Origin: Paragordius varius
Lineage: Eukaryota; Nematomorpha
DNA length: 64,000 nt
Assembly (NCBI GenBank): GCA_964247055.1
Contig: OZ176051.1
Location: forward strand, 5,084,001-5,148,000
Direction of reading: 5' to 3'
The notes beneath the pieces were generated by a model. The model did no database searches, had not been told where the DNA came from, and worked only from the letters and a program-made list of their open reading frames with translations. Both the position numbers and the translations under genes were made by a program. This document shows positions 11,901-24,433 of this stretch, piece after piece (position 1 is the first letter of the stretch; every line of letters starts with the position of its first letter).

Positions 11901-14900
11901 AAGTTGCCATATAAATTATGTGATTTTATGCAAAACTTAATTTAATCCTATGCATATCTTGCAATAAGTGGGTCTAATCCTCGCTTATAAAAGGGACATT
12001 AATCAACAATGATAAATTTATGTGTGAATCATGCAAAAATAAAACAATAAATCACTCACCCACTTCAATAAATGACCTTTATATGGCAGACGCCAAAATC
12101 GAATTGATAAATAATTTTAAATACTTGGGCGATGTTATACATTGCCTAGGTGGAATAAACCAATCAGTTAAATATAGATCCCAACAGGCTTGGGTAAAAT
12201 ATCATCAACTTAAATTTGTCCTCAAAAATAAACACATATCAGCAAAAAACAAAGGTTTGATTTACAAAGCCGGCATACGTCCCATACTCCTGTATGGTTG
12301 CGAGACATGGCCGATGACAGATTTAATTGAGAAAAAACTAATGAACATAGAAAAGCGGCTAAATTTTTTCGACCCCAATAACTCAAATTCAAATTTGCAT
12401 GAACTTTACCAAATTGAACCTAAATATTTCGGACACATCAAACGTGCTCCAGAACAATGGACAAATTAAATTTTATCCCTACATCCCGAAGGTAACAATC
12501 GCAGGGGCAGACCAACATTTAACTGGGAAAAAACAATAAATAATAATTTATGTGTTGTCAACATTGATGACACTCCTGGCAGGATCGCAAATTCACTGGC
12601 AGCTCTATACGGATACAATGGCTTGCCATTACACAAAGGCGACGATGTAAAATATACCACGTTTTAGTAAGGGATACATGACATTTATATGACAATAATG
12701 TATGTGTGGTGAACACAAATGACATCATATCACCTTGCCAAAAGCCATCGATTGGTCAAGAGTTTTAAATACGATTGAAGCGAATGTTAGAGTATATCTC
12801 GTAAAGAAAATTGTTGAGGATGTTTTTTTAAAAAAAACGCTGTGCATTTACCATATAAAGATTTATTACATTGCCGAATGAATACGGAATGTCTTAGATA
12901 TATACACCTATTATAATAGAAAATCATGACACAATGAAAAAATAAACTATTCGCATTAATTTGATCTTTCCTGATCACGGCCCAACGAAATTGCCATATA
13001 AACATTTATTCGATTAAATTTTTGTTATAAAAACATTTTCTAAATATTTTTTAAACAACGTTATTTGCATATAAAAACAATGTAATTTTGAATGCCTTCA
13101 AGGTGCCTTGTTGAATGTACTTATTTAATTTAAATGCCATTTAAGCGCATAATTTCGCTCCACATAATTTTTTTCCTCACAATCGATTATACTCAGCTTT
13201 AGTAAAGAAATATTATGTTAGCAATACCAACCAGATAGCAATACCTTTATAAGAAAAATTATACATTTCGATCATATTAACGATGAATAATTTATTGGCC
13301 TGAACTTTTTTAATCCAAATCAGCTGTCCATATCTCACTTCATCAATTATAAACGAGTTATATTGAATATAAATTAATTTAACGATATTTTTTGGAACCA
13401 AATCTTACTCGTTTCCTGAAAATTAACTTTTAGCAAAGGGCTCATAAAAATATATTTATTAATTGTATTAACAAAATTTTTTACAAGTTTAATATTATGG
13501 ATCATCTTGACTCATATTTTTGATGTATTATGATTAATCCATTTCTTAATACACATGCTACCCTCTACCAATTTTTGGATTAATATGCTTTATTCAATCT
13601 GTCAATCCTTATTTGTCTGATTAAACGATATAGATATTTGATTCGTAGTAAGGGGCTAATTGGATATACATCAATAAATGTTATTATCATTTATACTAAC
13701 AATTTTAATAATATATTTCGGAAAAAATAACCCGAATATGTCTTTCTTTGTTAATGAATCATATGAAACTGTCCTTTTATACCAATATGCACCATTTTGC
13801 TTTTAATCATGACATTTTGCCACATATCCTTTTTTGGCACAATTTATTTCTAGAGAACAGATTAACCACTAAAGAAATACATTTAAAACGATTTTTATCT
13901 ATTTATGATTGGGTTAATCTCCGTTTAAGCCATATACGTGCCAATTTTTGACTTTAATAAAAATGTTTCTATTTTTGATGTTGTAAACAAAGAATATTAT
14001 TTGCATTAAGACATTTTTGTGATCAGTAATTGTTAGAACATATACATACGATTAATGTATTTTATTATCCCCATCATGTAATAAACATTTTAAATTTTGT
14101 CATAATTGAAAGTGTTTTAGAGTTTTAATGTTGATGAGATTATAATCCATAAATTACCATATCGGTTATTTTAGCGCATATACCTGTATTTGGTCCCGGG
14201 AAAGTAATGTTGTTTTTATTATTAAAACTCCAAAATATTCCTTCCAACTGATCCTTCGATGACTTGATTTTGCTGCTTTTGGGAATTTTGTTTTTTATAT
14301 CCTAAATATATATTTATGTTAACCTTAAATAGGGGAAGTTAAAACGCTTTTACTACAATTGTTGCGAGGAGTTCATCACTTACATGACAATTGGATCCTA
14401 CATCGTGACATTAAAGCATCTAACATTCTTTTAAGTCATTCCGGTATCTTGAAACTGGGCGATTTTGGTTTGGCTAGGTATGTAATTTAATTATATTTAC
14501 TCTTTCACAAATGGTTTTATTTTATTTACAGCAAAAATTATAATTATAAATACTAAACAATAAACTAAAATAATATTTTACAAAAAGATCCGATACTTGT
14601 TTTTTTCTGTATATCCCAAAGGATTATTATTGTGATATACATAATTAAGTGACACCAATTTACATGTGTAATGTTAAACCAAAGGTTATAGTAACTTTTT
14701 AAAAAATAGTCTTTAATTTTCGTTTTGTTTTATACTTTAATGTACTGAATTCATTAATCATTCAAAAAAAGAAGAGTAGAATTATTTTTTGGTCCTAAAT
14801 TTTGATTTTTTTTAAGGACCTTGTATTATTATCGGTTATTTTTTTTAATTTTATAATCGAATGATTTTTTTATACATTTTGTTAATATTAAAATAGGGAA

Positions 14901-17900
14901 TATGGTTCTCCTCTTAAACCTTACACACCTATCGTTGTAACACTTTGGTACCGAGCGCCTGAATTATTGCTGGGAACTCCGAAATATTCTACTGCCATAG
15001 ATTTGTGGTCTGTTGGTTGTTTGTTTGGAGAATTGCTTACGCTTAAACCCTTGTTCCAAGGCAAAAGTGAAATGGACCAACTCAATAAAATTTATAAGGT
15101 AACATACATACAACATATAATTTTTTTATTAGTAATAAGATTTAAAAATTAGATCTAACATTTCATTTTATTTTATATTATAGGATCTAGGTACCCCCAA
15201 TCAAACCATATGGCCAGATTATAACAATCTTCCAATGGTCAAAAAAATTAATTTTGTCGATTATCCCTACAACAATATAAGGAAACGATTTACTGGTTGT
15301 TTACTTAGCGACAGTGGATTCGATTTGCTCAATAAGTAATTTATAAAACTTTTTTCATGAATTTTTATTAATCATCTTTAATAAATTAAGACAATTATAT
15401 AATGTAAAGATAAGTACAAATAAAAAAATCAAGCATTTATAAATATGGTTGTCCTTATATTTTCAACCTCTTATTGTATAATGAATGGTTTTAAAATAAA
15501 AAATAATTTTTTGTTTTACAAAACAGACTCCTAACGTATGATCCTGAAGTACGGTTTACAGCTGAACAAGGGCTTAATCATGCATTTTTCCAGGAATCCC
15601 CGCTCCCTATAAATCCTGCCCTCCTACCCACTTATCCAGCTAAAAGTGAAATGGGTGGTTTGCCTTCCACAAATGCTACCAATGCCAATTATAATCAATC
15701 ACAAAATGTTAATCAACACCATCATGCGAAACATAGCCCAAGACCACCTTCCGGTGGCAAACAATACGATAATCTTATGGCTTCAGAAACGGGTGAACAT
15801 ATTTATGATATGACTGATAAAACCAAAAATGCCGAATCTAAGGCAAAGACGACATCATCTTCGCTATTCATACCCTCAGGTCAAAGTTTAGCCGTTTTTG
15901 ATAAGGCGTACGAAGAATCCCGACTGGAAAGTGAAGCTGAACGCTTAAGGGCTCAATTGTTGGAGGAGACGTTAGGAAAATCTAACACTCTTCAGCACCA
16001 ATCGGCGTCCCAACATCAAACGGATGATGAAACAAACGCAAATACTGAAGAACCTAATGATAATAATCATCGTCAAACTAATATTTCTTTACAGAAACAG
16101 CAACAACAACACACAATGGTGATTGAAGCTGATCCGTATCAAACTTTGCTCTCATCATATGCCACTAGTAAATGGGAATCAAATAATGCAAACGAAACAA
16201 CTTTTGGAGAAGAATCCTTTAGCAATACTAATTATGATTCGAATTCAATAAGCCCATCACTCAATAATCCACTACTAGAATCTTCTGATCCATCAAAGAA
16301 GGATAATTTACTCTTCAAGGATGAAAAACACGATAAAAAATTAAAAGATTCCACTAATAATTATTCATATGATATTTCCCCACCCTTGCTCCCAAGTTCA
16401 CTCCTAACCGAAGACGATAACATTGTAATTTATGAGAAAGACACCCTCTTTATGGATAGTGATGTTGACGACGACGACATGTATGGCAGAAATCATGAAA
16501 GAGATACCATGACTGATAATGTTAATGACCATAATAATATAATTAGTCTTTCACCATCTTCACTGGTTAAACATGCACGGCGTTTGGCCCTAGAAATACC
16601 CCAAGTAGATAAATCATCTGGTAGAAAACATCCCCGCATTGAAGGAACATTAGCGGAAAAACCCATTGTTCCTCTTAATGGGCAAGAAAGTTATGATGGA
16701 GATGATCAGCAACAAACCACATCACAACCTAAACGAAAATACCATGAAAAAGATTACATAAATCCTAAGAAAGCTAGCGCATTTCTTTACAAAAGCCTCA
16801 TGGGTTCAAAGGATGGCGAAAATGGTAAGTTTAGCTTTTCATAATCAAATTTAACGTGTAAAGTAATTTTATATTTGGACAGCAATTAACATATTTGTAT
16901 TGCAACTAGTTTAAGTTACATTTTTTTTCTGAATGCATAAAAACCCGTTAATAACAAACTTAAAATATAAAAAACGGAATACCCTTGAAACCAGAATCTA
17001 CAAACTTTTTTCATAAACATTCTCAAATATGAACAAGTGTTGAAGCTTTTATGAGTCCTTTTAAGTCCTTACCCTTTAATAGAAAAGGAAAACGGTATGC
17101 TACCAATCAATTTTTAATATTAATTGTTTATTTTATTGATACTTCAGAGAGTCAAGAAACATCCAGCGGCGCTAATATAAGCAATACTAAAAAATCATCA
17201 CACAAGAAACACAGCAGCAGTAATTCAGGGCATGACAAGGAAAGGCGGCAAGTCGAACAATCAAATGTTAGAGATGAAGGACATCACAGTCATAAACAAA
17301 AACACAGGAGGCACCATAGGCATAAATCTAATATCGACGATGAAGAGCGACAAACTCACCATCATACAAGCAGCACAAAAAGGGACCATACTAAACGTAA
17401 AGGTATGCAATTCTTTCTATCATAATTTTATTGAAGGCTTTATAAAGGTTAAAAATATTTTAAAATTTAATTAAGTATGATAATTTCATCGGCAAAGTAA
17501 AAGATATTTGTATTAAAAAGTCAAATATTATATATATATGTATATTCGTTTTATTGTGGATTATCATTGAAAAACTCAGTTTTTTTTACCTAACCCATTT
17601 TTATATTACCGTATCAGGATGAGCATGTTTGAAAGCACGAATTTACCCGTAGATTATATATAAAAAAATTATTTTTACGCAAAATATGTATATTTAATTT
17701 TTGATATATTCTACGAAAATATAATTTTACCAAAAACTTTTCTTTCTAAATCGTCCATTTCTGCTTATAGATAGTAGTGATGAAACAATGTCAATAAAAT
17801 CTGTCATAAAACAACAACATAAACAACACAGAGATCATTCTCGCAGTAAACGTGATAACAATAATACTCATACTCAAAAATCAAACATACTACCCCCTTC

Positions 17901-17919
17901 TGCCCCCTTTAATAGGTGA
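8969..17919 (+). CDS. CDK11: PITSLRE cyclin-dependent kinase CDK11 with long C-terminal tail
   Basis: Ten exons join in phase to 926 codons: 8969-9135, 9212-9396, 9423-9544, 9738-9843, 14333-14477, 14897-15098, 15184-15335, 15527-16824, 17148-17402, 17771-17919. The protein is the cyclin-L-dependent kinase acting in transcription, splicing and mitosis. Diagnostic features are [19 protein letters not shown], the PITSLRE helix, catalytic [14 protein letters not shown] and APELLLG. After the kinase, [14 protein letters not shown] matches the normal CDK11 end, then about 400 further residues follow. These are rich in Asn, Ser, Asp and, last, His/Lys ([12 protein letters not shown]). The long charged RE/RS N-terminus of vertebrate p110 is absent, so it resembles the p58 form. 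The third exon boundary is a 26-nt intron; intron 4 is 4489 nt and transposon-filled. Confidence 0.93.
9397..9422 (+). other. 26-nt intron in CDK11
   Basis: The intron runs from GTTTTA to CTAAAG and interrupts a Gly codon between KNKKTG and [10 protein letters not shown]. Removing it restores the invariant kinase sequence without a gap, and leaving it in gives a stop. It has canonical GT and AG ends and an AT-rich body. Confidence 0.85.
10100..14275. mobile_element. Inverted-repeat-bounded insertion in CDK11 intron 4
   Basis: Three blocks near the left end (GATCAGTTGGAAGGAA at about 10107, GACCAAATACAGGTAT at about 10343, TAAAATAACCGATATGGT at about 10395) recur in mirrored order and opposite strand near 14155-14265. 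Spacing differs between the arms, with an extra 170 bp or so on the left. This suggests a roughly 4.2-kb TIR element or an inverted pair of element ends, with the LINE at 11540-12666 inside. Frames in it (for example minus 13005-12787 and plus 13748-13951) were not recognised. Confidence 0.4.
11540..12666 (+). mobile_element. Truncated, inactive LINE (ORF2 reverse-transcriptase end)
   Basis: The first frame (11577-11945) gives the reverse-transcriptase palm: [18 protein letters not shown], then [11 protein letters not shown] where active elements have YADD, then the [14 protein letters not shown] thumb side. The second frame (12020-12469) gives [27 protein letters not shown] and YFGHIKRA, the usual C-terminal end of this LINE type. 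Between them lies a decayed Cys-rich connector. Further decayed coding ([15 protein letters not shown]) runs to about 12660. Endonuclease and the first half of the polymerase are missing, and stops separate the frames. It lies in CDK11 intron 4 in the sense direction. The clade is not assigned. Confidence 0.85.
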
Positions 17920-19009
17920 TATAAATGGACACATACATAGCTAACAAATACCTCAACTATGCAAAATATGGACACAATCTTGTGTGATTAATGTGTTTGA
18001 TTGAATTTCATGCGAATATAAATATATATAATTGTACAGTGATTCATATTAATAAATTATATTTATTTAGCGTCCCTCAATATATTAGTGTAATCGAAAC
18101 CGTTTTTGTAAGACCAAAAATACTTCGAAGCTAAAAAAAATGAAAACGAATATGTTTTTTTGATATTATTTCCTATTTTATCTAACATAAAAAAAAGATA
18201 TTTTAATTGGTAATTATCAATTTTCATATCGTATAAACTTTAAAGAGTAAATATTTTGTTAAAAACAGTCAATGGCCAAATAATTTTTATTTTTTAAATT
18301 AATCTTGGAAAATTTAATTAACTAGGGTTGGAAACATGCGGCCTTATCTAAACTGAGTGGTCTGTCAAAATCAATATTTTTGACAAAAATCAGTGTGCCG
18401 AAACCTCGTAAGTTAAATCCCCTACTAGCAAATAAGATGGCTCACTTAGCATGTGTAACATATCATTGGGTCGGTTTTCTTTGCACCAAACGTTAAATTA
18501 ACAACCGTTAGACCTTTCATTACAATTGGTCTGAAAAGCTCAGTTTTGCTTAAACAATCCGTATAGAAATTAATTACTTATAATAAACCACGGATGGAGA
18601 GTTAAAAATAAATTATGGGAGAACTGAATAGATAAAGGATCAATCTTAGTGGGTTTTTTGGGACATTGTTGTTTTTTTTAAACGTGAATAAAAATAGTTT
18701 ATTTTGTTTTTAGTCATATTTATAATTGATAAAAAATGAATATAATAAAGTTGCATGTGCAGCATACCAAAATGGCACGCCTTCGAAAACCCACCATCTG
18801 TCTTAAGATATTACAGAAATTCTGTTATGGCTCTAAAACGGAAAACTTGACCCCCCCCAAAAAAAAAATCTAGTATTTAACTAAAAAATTCAATTTTCCT
18901 ATTATAAGGAAAATCCTATTTTTTTCAGAATGACTATTATATATCTTGGCAAAAGTTTCTTTTGGATCAAACTACAATTTTAGACGAATTATTTTAAATA
19001 GTGCCTTAT
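17920..19009. other. Gene-free stretch downstream of CDK11
   Basis: The CDK11 3' UTR should lie at the start. No gene or clear repeat structure was recognised in the remainder. Confidence 0.4.
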
Positions 19010-19800
19010 CGCTCATGAGTGTCATAATACATAACCTGTCTCGCCATAGGACTTTGGCCCTGATGTGTTCGGCTTTAAGCTAGTATATATATTGCCATTG
19101 CTTTTTTGATTGCGTCCCTCCATCCTATTTTAGGGTCCCCACGTCCTTCTGTTCCTTCAAATATATGACTATTATCATTTAGGTTTTATAATGAGAATCT
19201 CCCTTTTAACGCCCAAACTAATTTAGTCTATTTTGTGTCATTCTTTGTGCTACATCCGTCCTTACATAAGTATCTCTATTCTGAACTTTGTCCTTTCCTT
19301 TTACCCAACATATCTCAAGCATTTTCAATTAGTTAACCAGAAAACATGCTGTAATCTTTTTCATGTCTATCACCTCGTAATCTTTCTTCTTTTCCCTGTA
19401 CCATTTTAGAACGCGTTCCAGGAAATTTATTCCTGCTTAAAATTTCTGCAATTTCCACAGATTATTTAAACATTTTTCGTAATTTAGACACCTCATTCTA
19501 ATTACGCATATTGGTCTGTTAGTAGATTTGTGTGCGCCGGGTCAAAGTGTATCCATAGAAATACGCTTTCCATTTCTTTTAGATCTCTTTCTTTTTACAC
19601 AGCATGTTTCCATCTTTAAGTTTTGTTGCAATCGCATACCCTAACAGACTATATCTTATTCATCTTTGCTTTTGTAATCGGACCAACTAATTTTTTCTGA
19701 TCATTCATGTCTCTCTGCTATTAAGTCTCTTATTATGTCTGGCAATTATGTCCCCAAATGTAGAATTAAGAGCATCATAAATTTAGATATTATGGTAACA
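19010..19800 (-). mobile_element. Decayed LINE fragment
   Basis: Read on the minus strand, 19150-19060 gives a GRGDPKIGWRDAIKKAMA-like stretch, the GRPKxRWxDxI motif that follows the reverse transcriptase in many LINEs. Upstream, around 19440-19250, a stretch reads like the polymerase segment preceding the HQGSxLSP block (KFPGTRSKMVQGKEERLRGD). The frame is heavily interrupted. It is less AT-rich than its surroundings, as expected of a recent-enough coding insertion. Confidence 0.5.
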
Positions 19801-20569
19801 AAAGAGGTCATTTCAGTATTTAGCATTTATTCCGCATTAATGTTTATCGAAGCAGGAAAAAGAGAAATTTACGAAATTCTATACATAAAATTAGCTATAC
19901 CTTAGCTCAGAAATAAATTTATATGGATTTTAATGGTCATCTTGACTCAAGCGAGAATCTTTAGAAATGTAACAAGGGGAACATTATTATAAAAGAGGAA
20001 GGCGTTGGTTTTCTTAAATCTGCACAATCTATCTCTACACGTTTTAAAAAAGAAAATGTTATTAATAACCTTCAAAAGCGGTATACATGCGTCAAAAAAA
20101 GATTTATTACTCCGCGAGATTTTTAGTTGATCTAACGTACCAAAAAATTAGCTTTTAGCATAATTTATAATATTTTTTGTCAAACAAACCTTGTTCAAGA
20201 AGATCAAAATCTACATGGGAAAAAATTATCAGAAAAAGGTATACATTTATAAAAGAATATTTTCATCTGATGGTGACCTAAGTGGTGAGTAAATCTAAGT
20301 TAACCAAACCATTAAATATGTCGGAACATGAGTCTGTATATTAAAAAAGGTAAATCTCAATTATCTGGAGAGACGTATGGTTAATTATGAACGGATAATA
20401 ATAATAAAATCACGAGAAAAGGGTAAGACTTTAGAATGGAAACAAAGTAAGAAATATGTTGATAGATATACTACGTAAAGAAACTTATAAACAGGAAATC
20501 AGGAGAAAGTTTTTTTTGGATGAGTGTGTTCATAAAGAATGTTATATCAATAAATATATTTATATATTT
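19801..20569. other. Gene-free stretch
   Basis: No reading frame or repeat was recognised. The 3' UTR of the minus-strand gene at 20570 probably occupies the right edge. Confidence 0.4.
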
Positions 20570-22192
20570 TTAATCACAGTCATAGATTTCAGGATTATGG
20601 TTATGCTTGTTATGAATAATATCATTGAGTAATATATTGAGAGTGTTCAAAATATCTTGCTGTTTCTCGGTTTCAGTCTTTGGTGCATTAACCTGATCTA
20701 CCAATTTTAGGGATAAATATTTCCCAATATGTTGACAAATGTTGGATAAAAATTCATGTGTATTCCCACCATCCTAGTTAACAATGTTAGGAAAAATATA
20801 TTGTTAATTTTTATAGATTTTAATTATTAATTAATTTATCGAAATTAATAAGAATACGTATACTACTAATAAATTAAAAAACAATTTAAATACATAAATA
20901 ATTTTTGATCGAGTATAACCTTTAGGATACATTGTAACAAATTATATTGGTAATGATTGGATGATTTTATATCACAGCTCATAAGATTTTGACAAAAGCC
21001 TAAACAATCGTAGGAACACAATATTCTCAGGCACACATTGAGTAACTCCGCTTCGATAGTGTTCAATTTAAAGGTTGCATCATTCTTATTCAAAAGGAGG
21101 AGGGATTCGAAATGAGTTAATAAATGTTTCAAAAAAATCCAAATTTGCGGAGAATATATGGAATCAATTTCATCCGTATCATATAATTGTTGTAAGAGAT
21201 TATTTAAAGTACCAATGTGAATGGAATTATAAAAATTTGGATTTTTTAAGTCCACCTCAGTAAGATAAGATAGGGACAATTGTATGAAAGCATTAAACCA
21301 TTGAGCCATCGTATCAAAATTTTTGGGTTTAGCAGTGACAAGCTCATAAAATTTTTGTTTCAATTTATACTAATATATTATAAAAAGTAACAAAAAATAA
21401 AATAATTATGGAATATAAATACAGAATATAAAAAATAAAAATTATCGTACAATCATCTGAGATAGTTCCAAATTTTGTTTTATATCAAAACATTGTTCTT
21501 TGATTAAAATATCGACAAGAATTGAAATGTTAGAGGGAACCCCAATGTAACATAGGCGTAACGCATCTTCAATAAAGTGCAATTGTTCCGAAGCTTTATA
21601 TACAAACATTATAAAAAAATGAAATTTAATTATTCAAGGAAAAAATAAATTTTAAATTCAGTTGATAATCTAAATAAATTTTACTGCCAAGTTCCAGGAT
21701 AAAAGTATTTACACAATCCAATGTTTCCCAAATAGTATCTATATGATTGTTACGTAGGATTTTGTCATTGACATCATTTTGATTAATATTATCAATTTTG
21801 TCTGAGTTTACATACAATGTAAGTTTGGGCTTTTCACATAACTTTTCACAAAGGTGTGGAAATAGGGTATGTATTAATTGAAAAATTTTCTTTTTTGGTT
21901 CAATGTGAATTGATTTTTTTAATATTTTACTTGTGATATATAGGGTGTTTATGGCAAGAGTAAAATTTTTATTATTAATATTATTATCGTTATTCATGAG
22001 ATATGCTTTCCATTCAGAAATGTTTATATTTTCAAGTATCAATGTAATGTTATTAAAAACATCAGGCCACCAAATATTATCATTTAACGATTCTTTTGTA
22101 GTCTCTTTTTCCAAAAATAAATCAAGATGATTAAGTATTTTAAGGTAGCTTTGCCAAGCGTTAAGATCAATTTTTGACCATACACAATTCAT
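20570..22192 (-). CDS. Unrecognised all-helical protein, about 434 aa (possibly SAAL1-like)
   Basis: Four exons join in phase: 22192-21685, 21593-21451, 21369-20920, 20773-20570. Introns are 91, 81 and 146 nt. The start is uncertain: the frame is open upstream to about 22272 without an ATG, and 22192 (MNCVWSKIDLNAW) is the first in-frame ATG. The protein is leucine-, asparagine- and isoleucine-rich with repeated amphipathic helices, such as LNNLLQQLYDTDEI and QIWIFLKHLLTHFESLLLL, which suggests an ARM/HEAT-like solenoid. The C-terminal stretch DGGNTHEFLSNICQHI recalls the EFLSNI segment near the end of SAAL1 (human 474 aa), and overall length fits, but the rest does not align by eye. Function is not assigned. 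Confidence 0.6.
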
Positions 22193-23020
22193 ACATATGA
22201 GGTATTGATTAACACATTTTGTCACCAAACTTTCCTTTAAAGACAACGACGTGGGAAAAATAAATAAAAACTATGAATTTGGAAGTTTATTATTTAATAT
22301 CAAAGGATAAGAACGATCTAAATTGTATTATGTATCCCATAAAAGTCTTACTTAGCCATGACTGACGAAATAATTAAAAATGACGCAACTTTAATAAATA
22401 TATTTTCAGAACGTTGTGATGAGTTCAACACCTTAATTACTAATTTTATTGAAATTGCAAAAATTCTAAAAATCGCTTAAGTTATATGTAGGCGAATATA
22501 AGCCGTTTGTACGAAAATTAAAACAATATACTATTGAATGAACAAGGCACAATATTTAGCTAAACTATGATATTTAAATGTTAGGTTTGTTTAAAAGATA
22601 AAAAAAATCGATGCATATTAATTTACAAACGAATGAAATCCATATCAGACTTCTTATTTTTTTAATTCTTTATTATAACCATTTTTTTATTAAACGATTT
22701 ATCCTTTTTCATAATAAAAATGCAAAATTATGAAAAATAAATGGTCGTTAGAAGCAAAAGTTTGCAATACCTACGCTTAAGTATACATAATATAATTCAA
22801 TTTTAAAAAGTATTATAAACTAATAATAATTAAATATTTCTCAAAATATAATTTTAAGTAGGTTTGGATAGTAGCCATCCAACCCAAATTGTATGGAAAA
22901 CATATATGCATAATAAAAATTGATTGAAATGTTAAATGATTAATAATTTTATTGTTGGAAAACTTTGAATATACTATTTTAACAATTTATTGCGACAAAT
23001 CACTTAAAGACTAAATGTTA
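22193..23020. other. Intergenic stretch in the gene island
   Basis: This holds the promoter of the minus-strand gene ending at 20570 and the 3' end of the one ending at 23021. One small plus-strand frame (22358-22480) is noted separately. The rest is AT-rich without structure. Confidence 0.4.
22358..22480 (+). CDS. Possible 40-aa small protein or first exon
   Basis: An ATG in the context GCCATGACTGAC opens a 40-codon frame starting MTDEIIKNDATLINIFSER and ending in TAA. Composition is more protein-like than surrounding chance frames: balanced acidic and hydrophobic residues, predicted helix. It is divergent from the gene at 20570-22192. Nothing in it is recognised, and it could be chance. 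Confidence 0.15.
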   Translation: MTDEIIKNDATLINIFSERCDEFNTLITNFIEIAKILKIA

Positions 23021-23958
23021 TTAAAATTTATATACTTTGGCACATCTCGAATTTAATAAAGTCGTGATTGCCCTTTCATGATTGAGTATATTGGCGTTGT
23101 CTATTGGATCATCTAAACTTTTAATATAATAGACAGTACCTCTCATTTTATCTGAATATATTGTGAATATAGATTCAACCATGGAATCAGGAAAACGGAA
23201 ATTATATCTAAATTTATTATTTGTATGTTAATGCAATATAAAAACTTGATAATATAATCCGAAAAAAGTAGGATGTCGTTTTGATTTTGAGAATAAAATA
23301 TATTTTGGAAATTCGAACAAATTTCGGATAATTCATTTGCATTGTTAGGGAGTAAATGCTGCACCAAAGTAAATAAATTGCAAATATCTTTAGTTTCCAT
23401 TGACATGTCGCTTAAAACTAATCGAATGAAATCGTTTTGAAATTTATTTGTATTAATTATATCCAAATAATGACCAATGTTTATTGTTTTCGTTTTCTTA
23501 AATTGGCTTATAATTTGATAGGCTATTAATGAATTAATTTTGGGTTCCAGCAGATATTTGTCTTTAATAAATAAATAAAATGGGGTCATATCATCTTAAA
23601 TATATACATTTATACCTTTATAATGCCCAAACTTTGCACGATGTATTAGGATGTCCAAAATTAAAGGACTCTTATTTGATATGTCAAAATTTATTGGATA
23701 TAATTTTAAGCCTTCGTTGTAAAATTGCTCAATATGACTAATCAATTTAAATATTAGTGTATTGGGTTTAACAACGCTACATAAGATATTATACAAGTCT
23801 TGAACTTGTATGCCTAAATAAAATTTTAAATTACTATAGAGTTTAAAGAAATCAGTTAATGCGTCATATATTTGATTTTCATTATTCAGATCTTTTTCTT
23901 GTATCGAAATAATCAGTTTTTCGAAAACATCTTTTGCACCGTTCTTGAATAAACACAT
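23021..23958 (-). CDS. Unrecognised 292-aa helical protein
   Basis: Three exons join in phase: 23958-23616, 23594-23246, 23207-23021. The first intron is only 21 nt (23595-23615) and includes an in-frame stop if retained; the second is 38 nt. The protein begins MCLFKNGAKDVFEKLI and is built of regularly spaced amphipathic helices, for example SPLILDILIHRAKFGHYK and LLFSDYIIKYNFRFPDS. This pattern resembles PPR/TPR-like helical-repeat proteins, some of which are mitochondrial, but no family was identified. It ends ...LNSRCAKVYKF. The gene is divergent from PCBD with 80 bp between start codons, so they may share a promoter. Confidence 0.7.
23595..23615 (-). other. 21-nt intron
   Basis: On the minus strand it runs GTATAA...TTTAAG. 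Its length is a multiple of three, but it contains an in-frame TAA, so translation past it requires removal. Splicing gives HYK-DDMTPFYLF within an otherwise open 292-codon frame. The protein is not recognised, so support comes from frame continuity only. Confidence 0.6.
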
Positions 23959-24038
23959 GCTTAGCCGAACTTTAAAAAAGTTTATTTAATTTTACAAAAA
24001 ATAGTTTGACGTGTACTAATTACTATCGGTTTATTCGA

Positions 24039-24367
24039 ATGAAAACAAGTGCCATCAATTTACATGAATCTCCAAATGAATTAACCAATTTATTGAATAA
24101 GAAATGGGAAATAAATGAGGGAAAAACGTTCATCTCCAAAACATTTATGTTTAAGAATTTTAACGAGGTAATTTGTATCATATTATTTCGAAGGCTTTTG
24201 GTTTTATGACACGAATTGCCCTAGAATCGGAAAAAATGGATCATCACCCAGAATGGACAAATGTTTACAATAAAGTGAATATTAAATTGAATACACATAC
24301 AATAGGAGGAATTTCTAACAAAGATGTAACTTTAAGAGAATTTATAGAAAGTTTATATTCATCATAA
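24039..24367 (+). CDS. PCBD: Pterin-4a-carbinolamine dehydratase (PCBD/DCoH)
   Basis: Two exons (24039-24167, 24194-24367) encode 100 aa; human PCBD1 is 104. The enzyme dehydrates 4a-hydroxytetrahydrobiopterin, recycling the cofactor of aromatic amino acid hydroxylases, and the family also acts as the HNF1 dimerisation cofactor. The sequence shows [19 protein letters not shown], the [20 protein letters not shown] block with the catalytic His pair, then [15 protein letters not shown] and the [10 protein letters not shown] end. The active-site histidines (DHHPE and the downstream NTH) are present. The intron is 26 nt and sits exactly between FNE and AFGFMTR. Start 24039 is the first ATG in frame. 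The gene is 80 bp from the divergent 292-aa gene and 66 bp from BANF1 tail to tail. Confidence 0.95.
24168..24193 (+). other. 26-nt intron in PCBD
   Basis: It has GTAATT at the donor and CGAAG at the acceptor. It is not a multiple of three. Removal gives the conserved FNE-AFGFMTR junction with no missing or extra residue compared with the family, so its limits are fixed by homology. Confidence 0.88.
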
Positions 24368-24433
24368 ATAATTATATATTTGTTCTATTTATAAAAATAA
24401 ATAATTTATTTACAATATGTATAGAAGAAGTGT

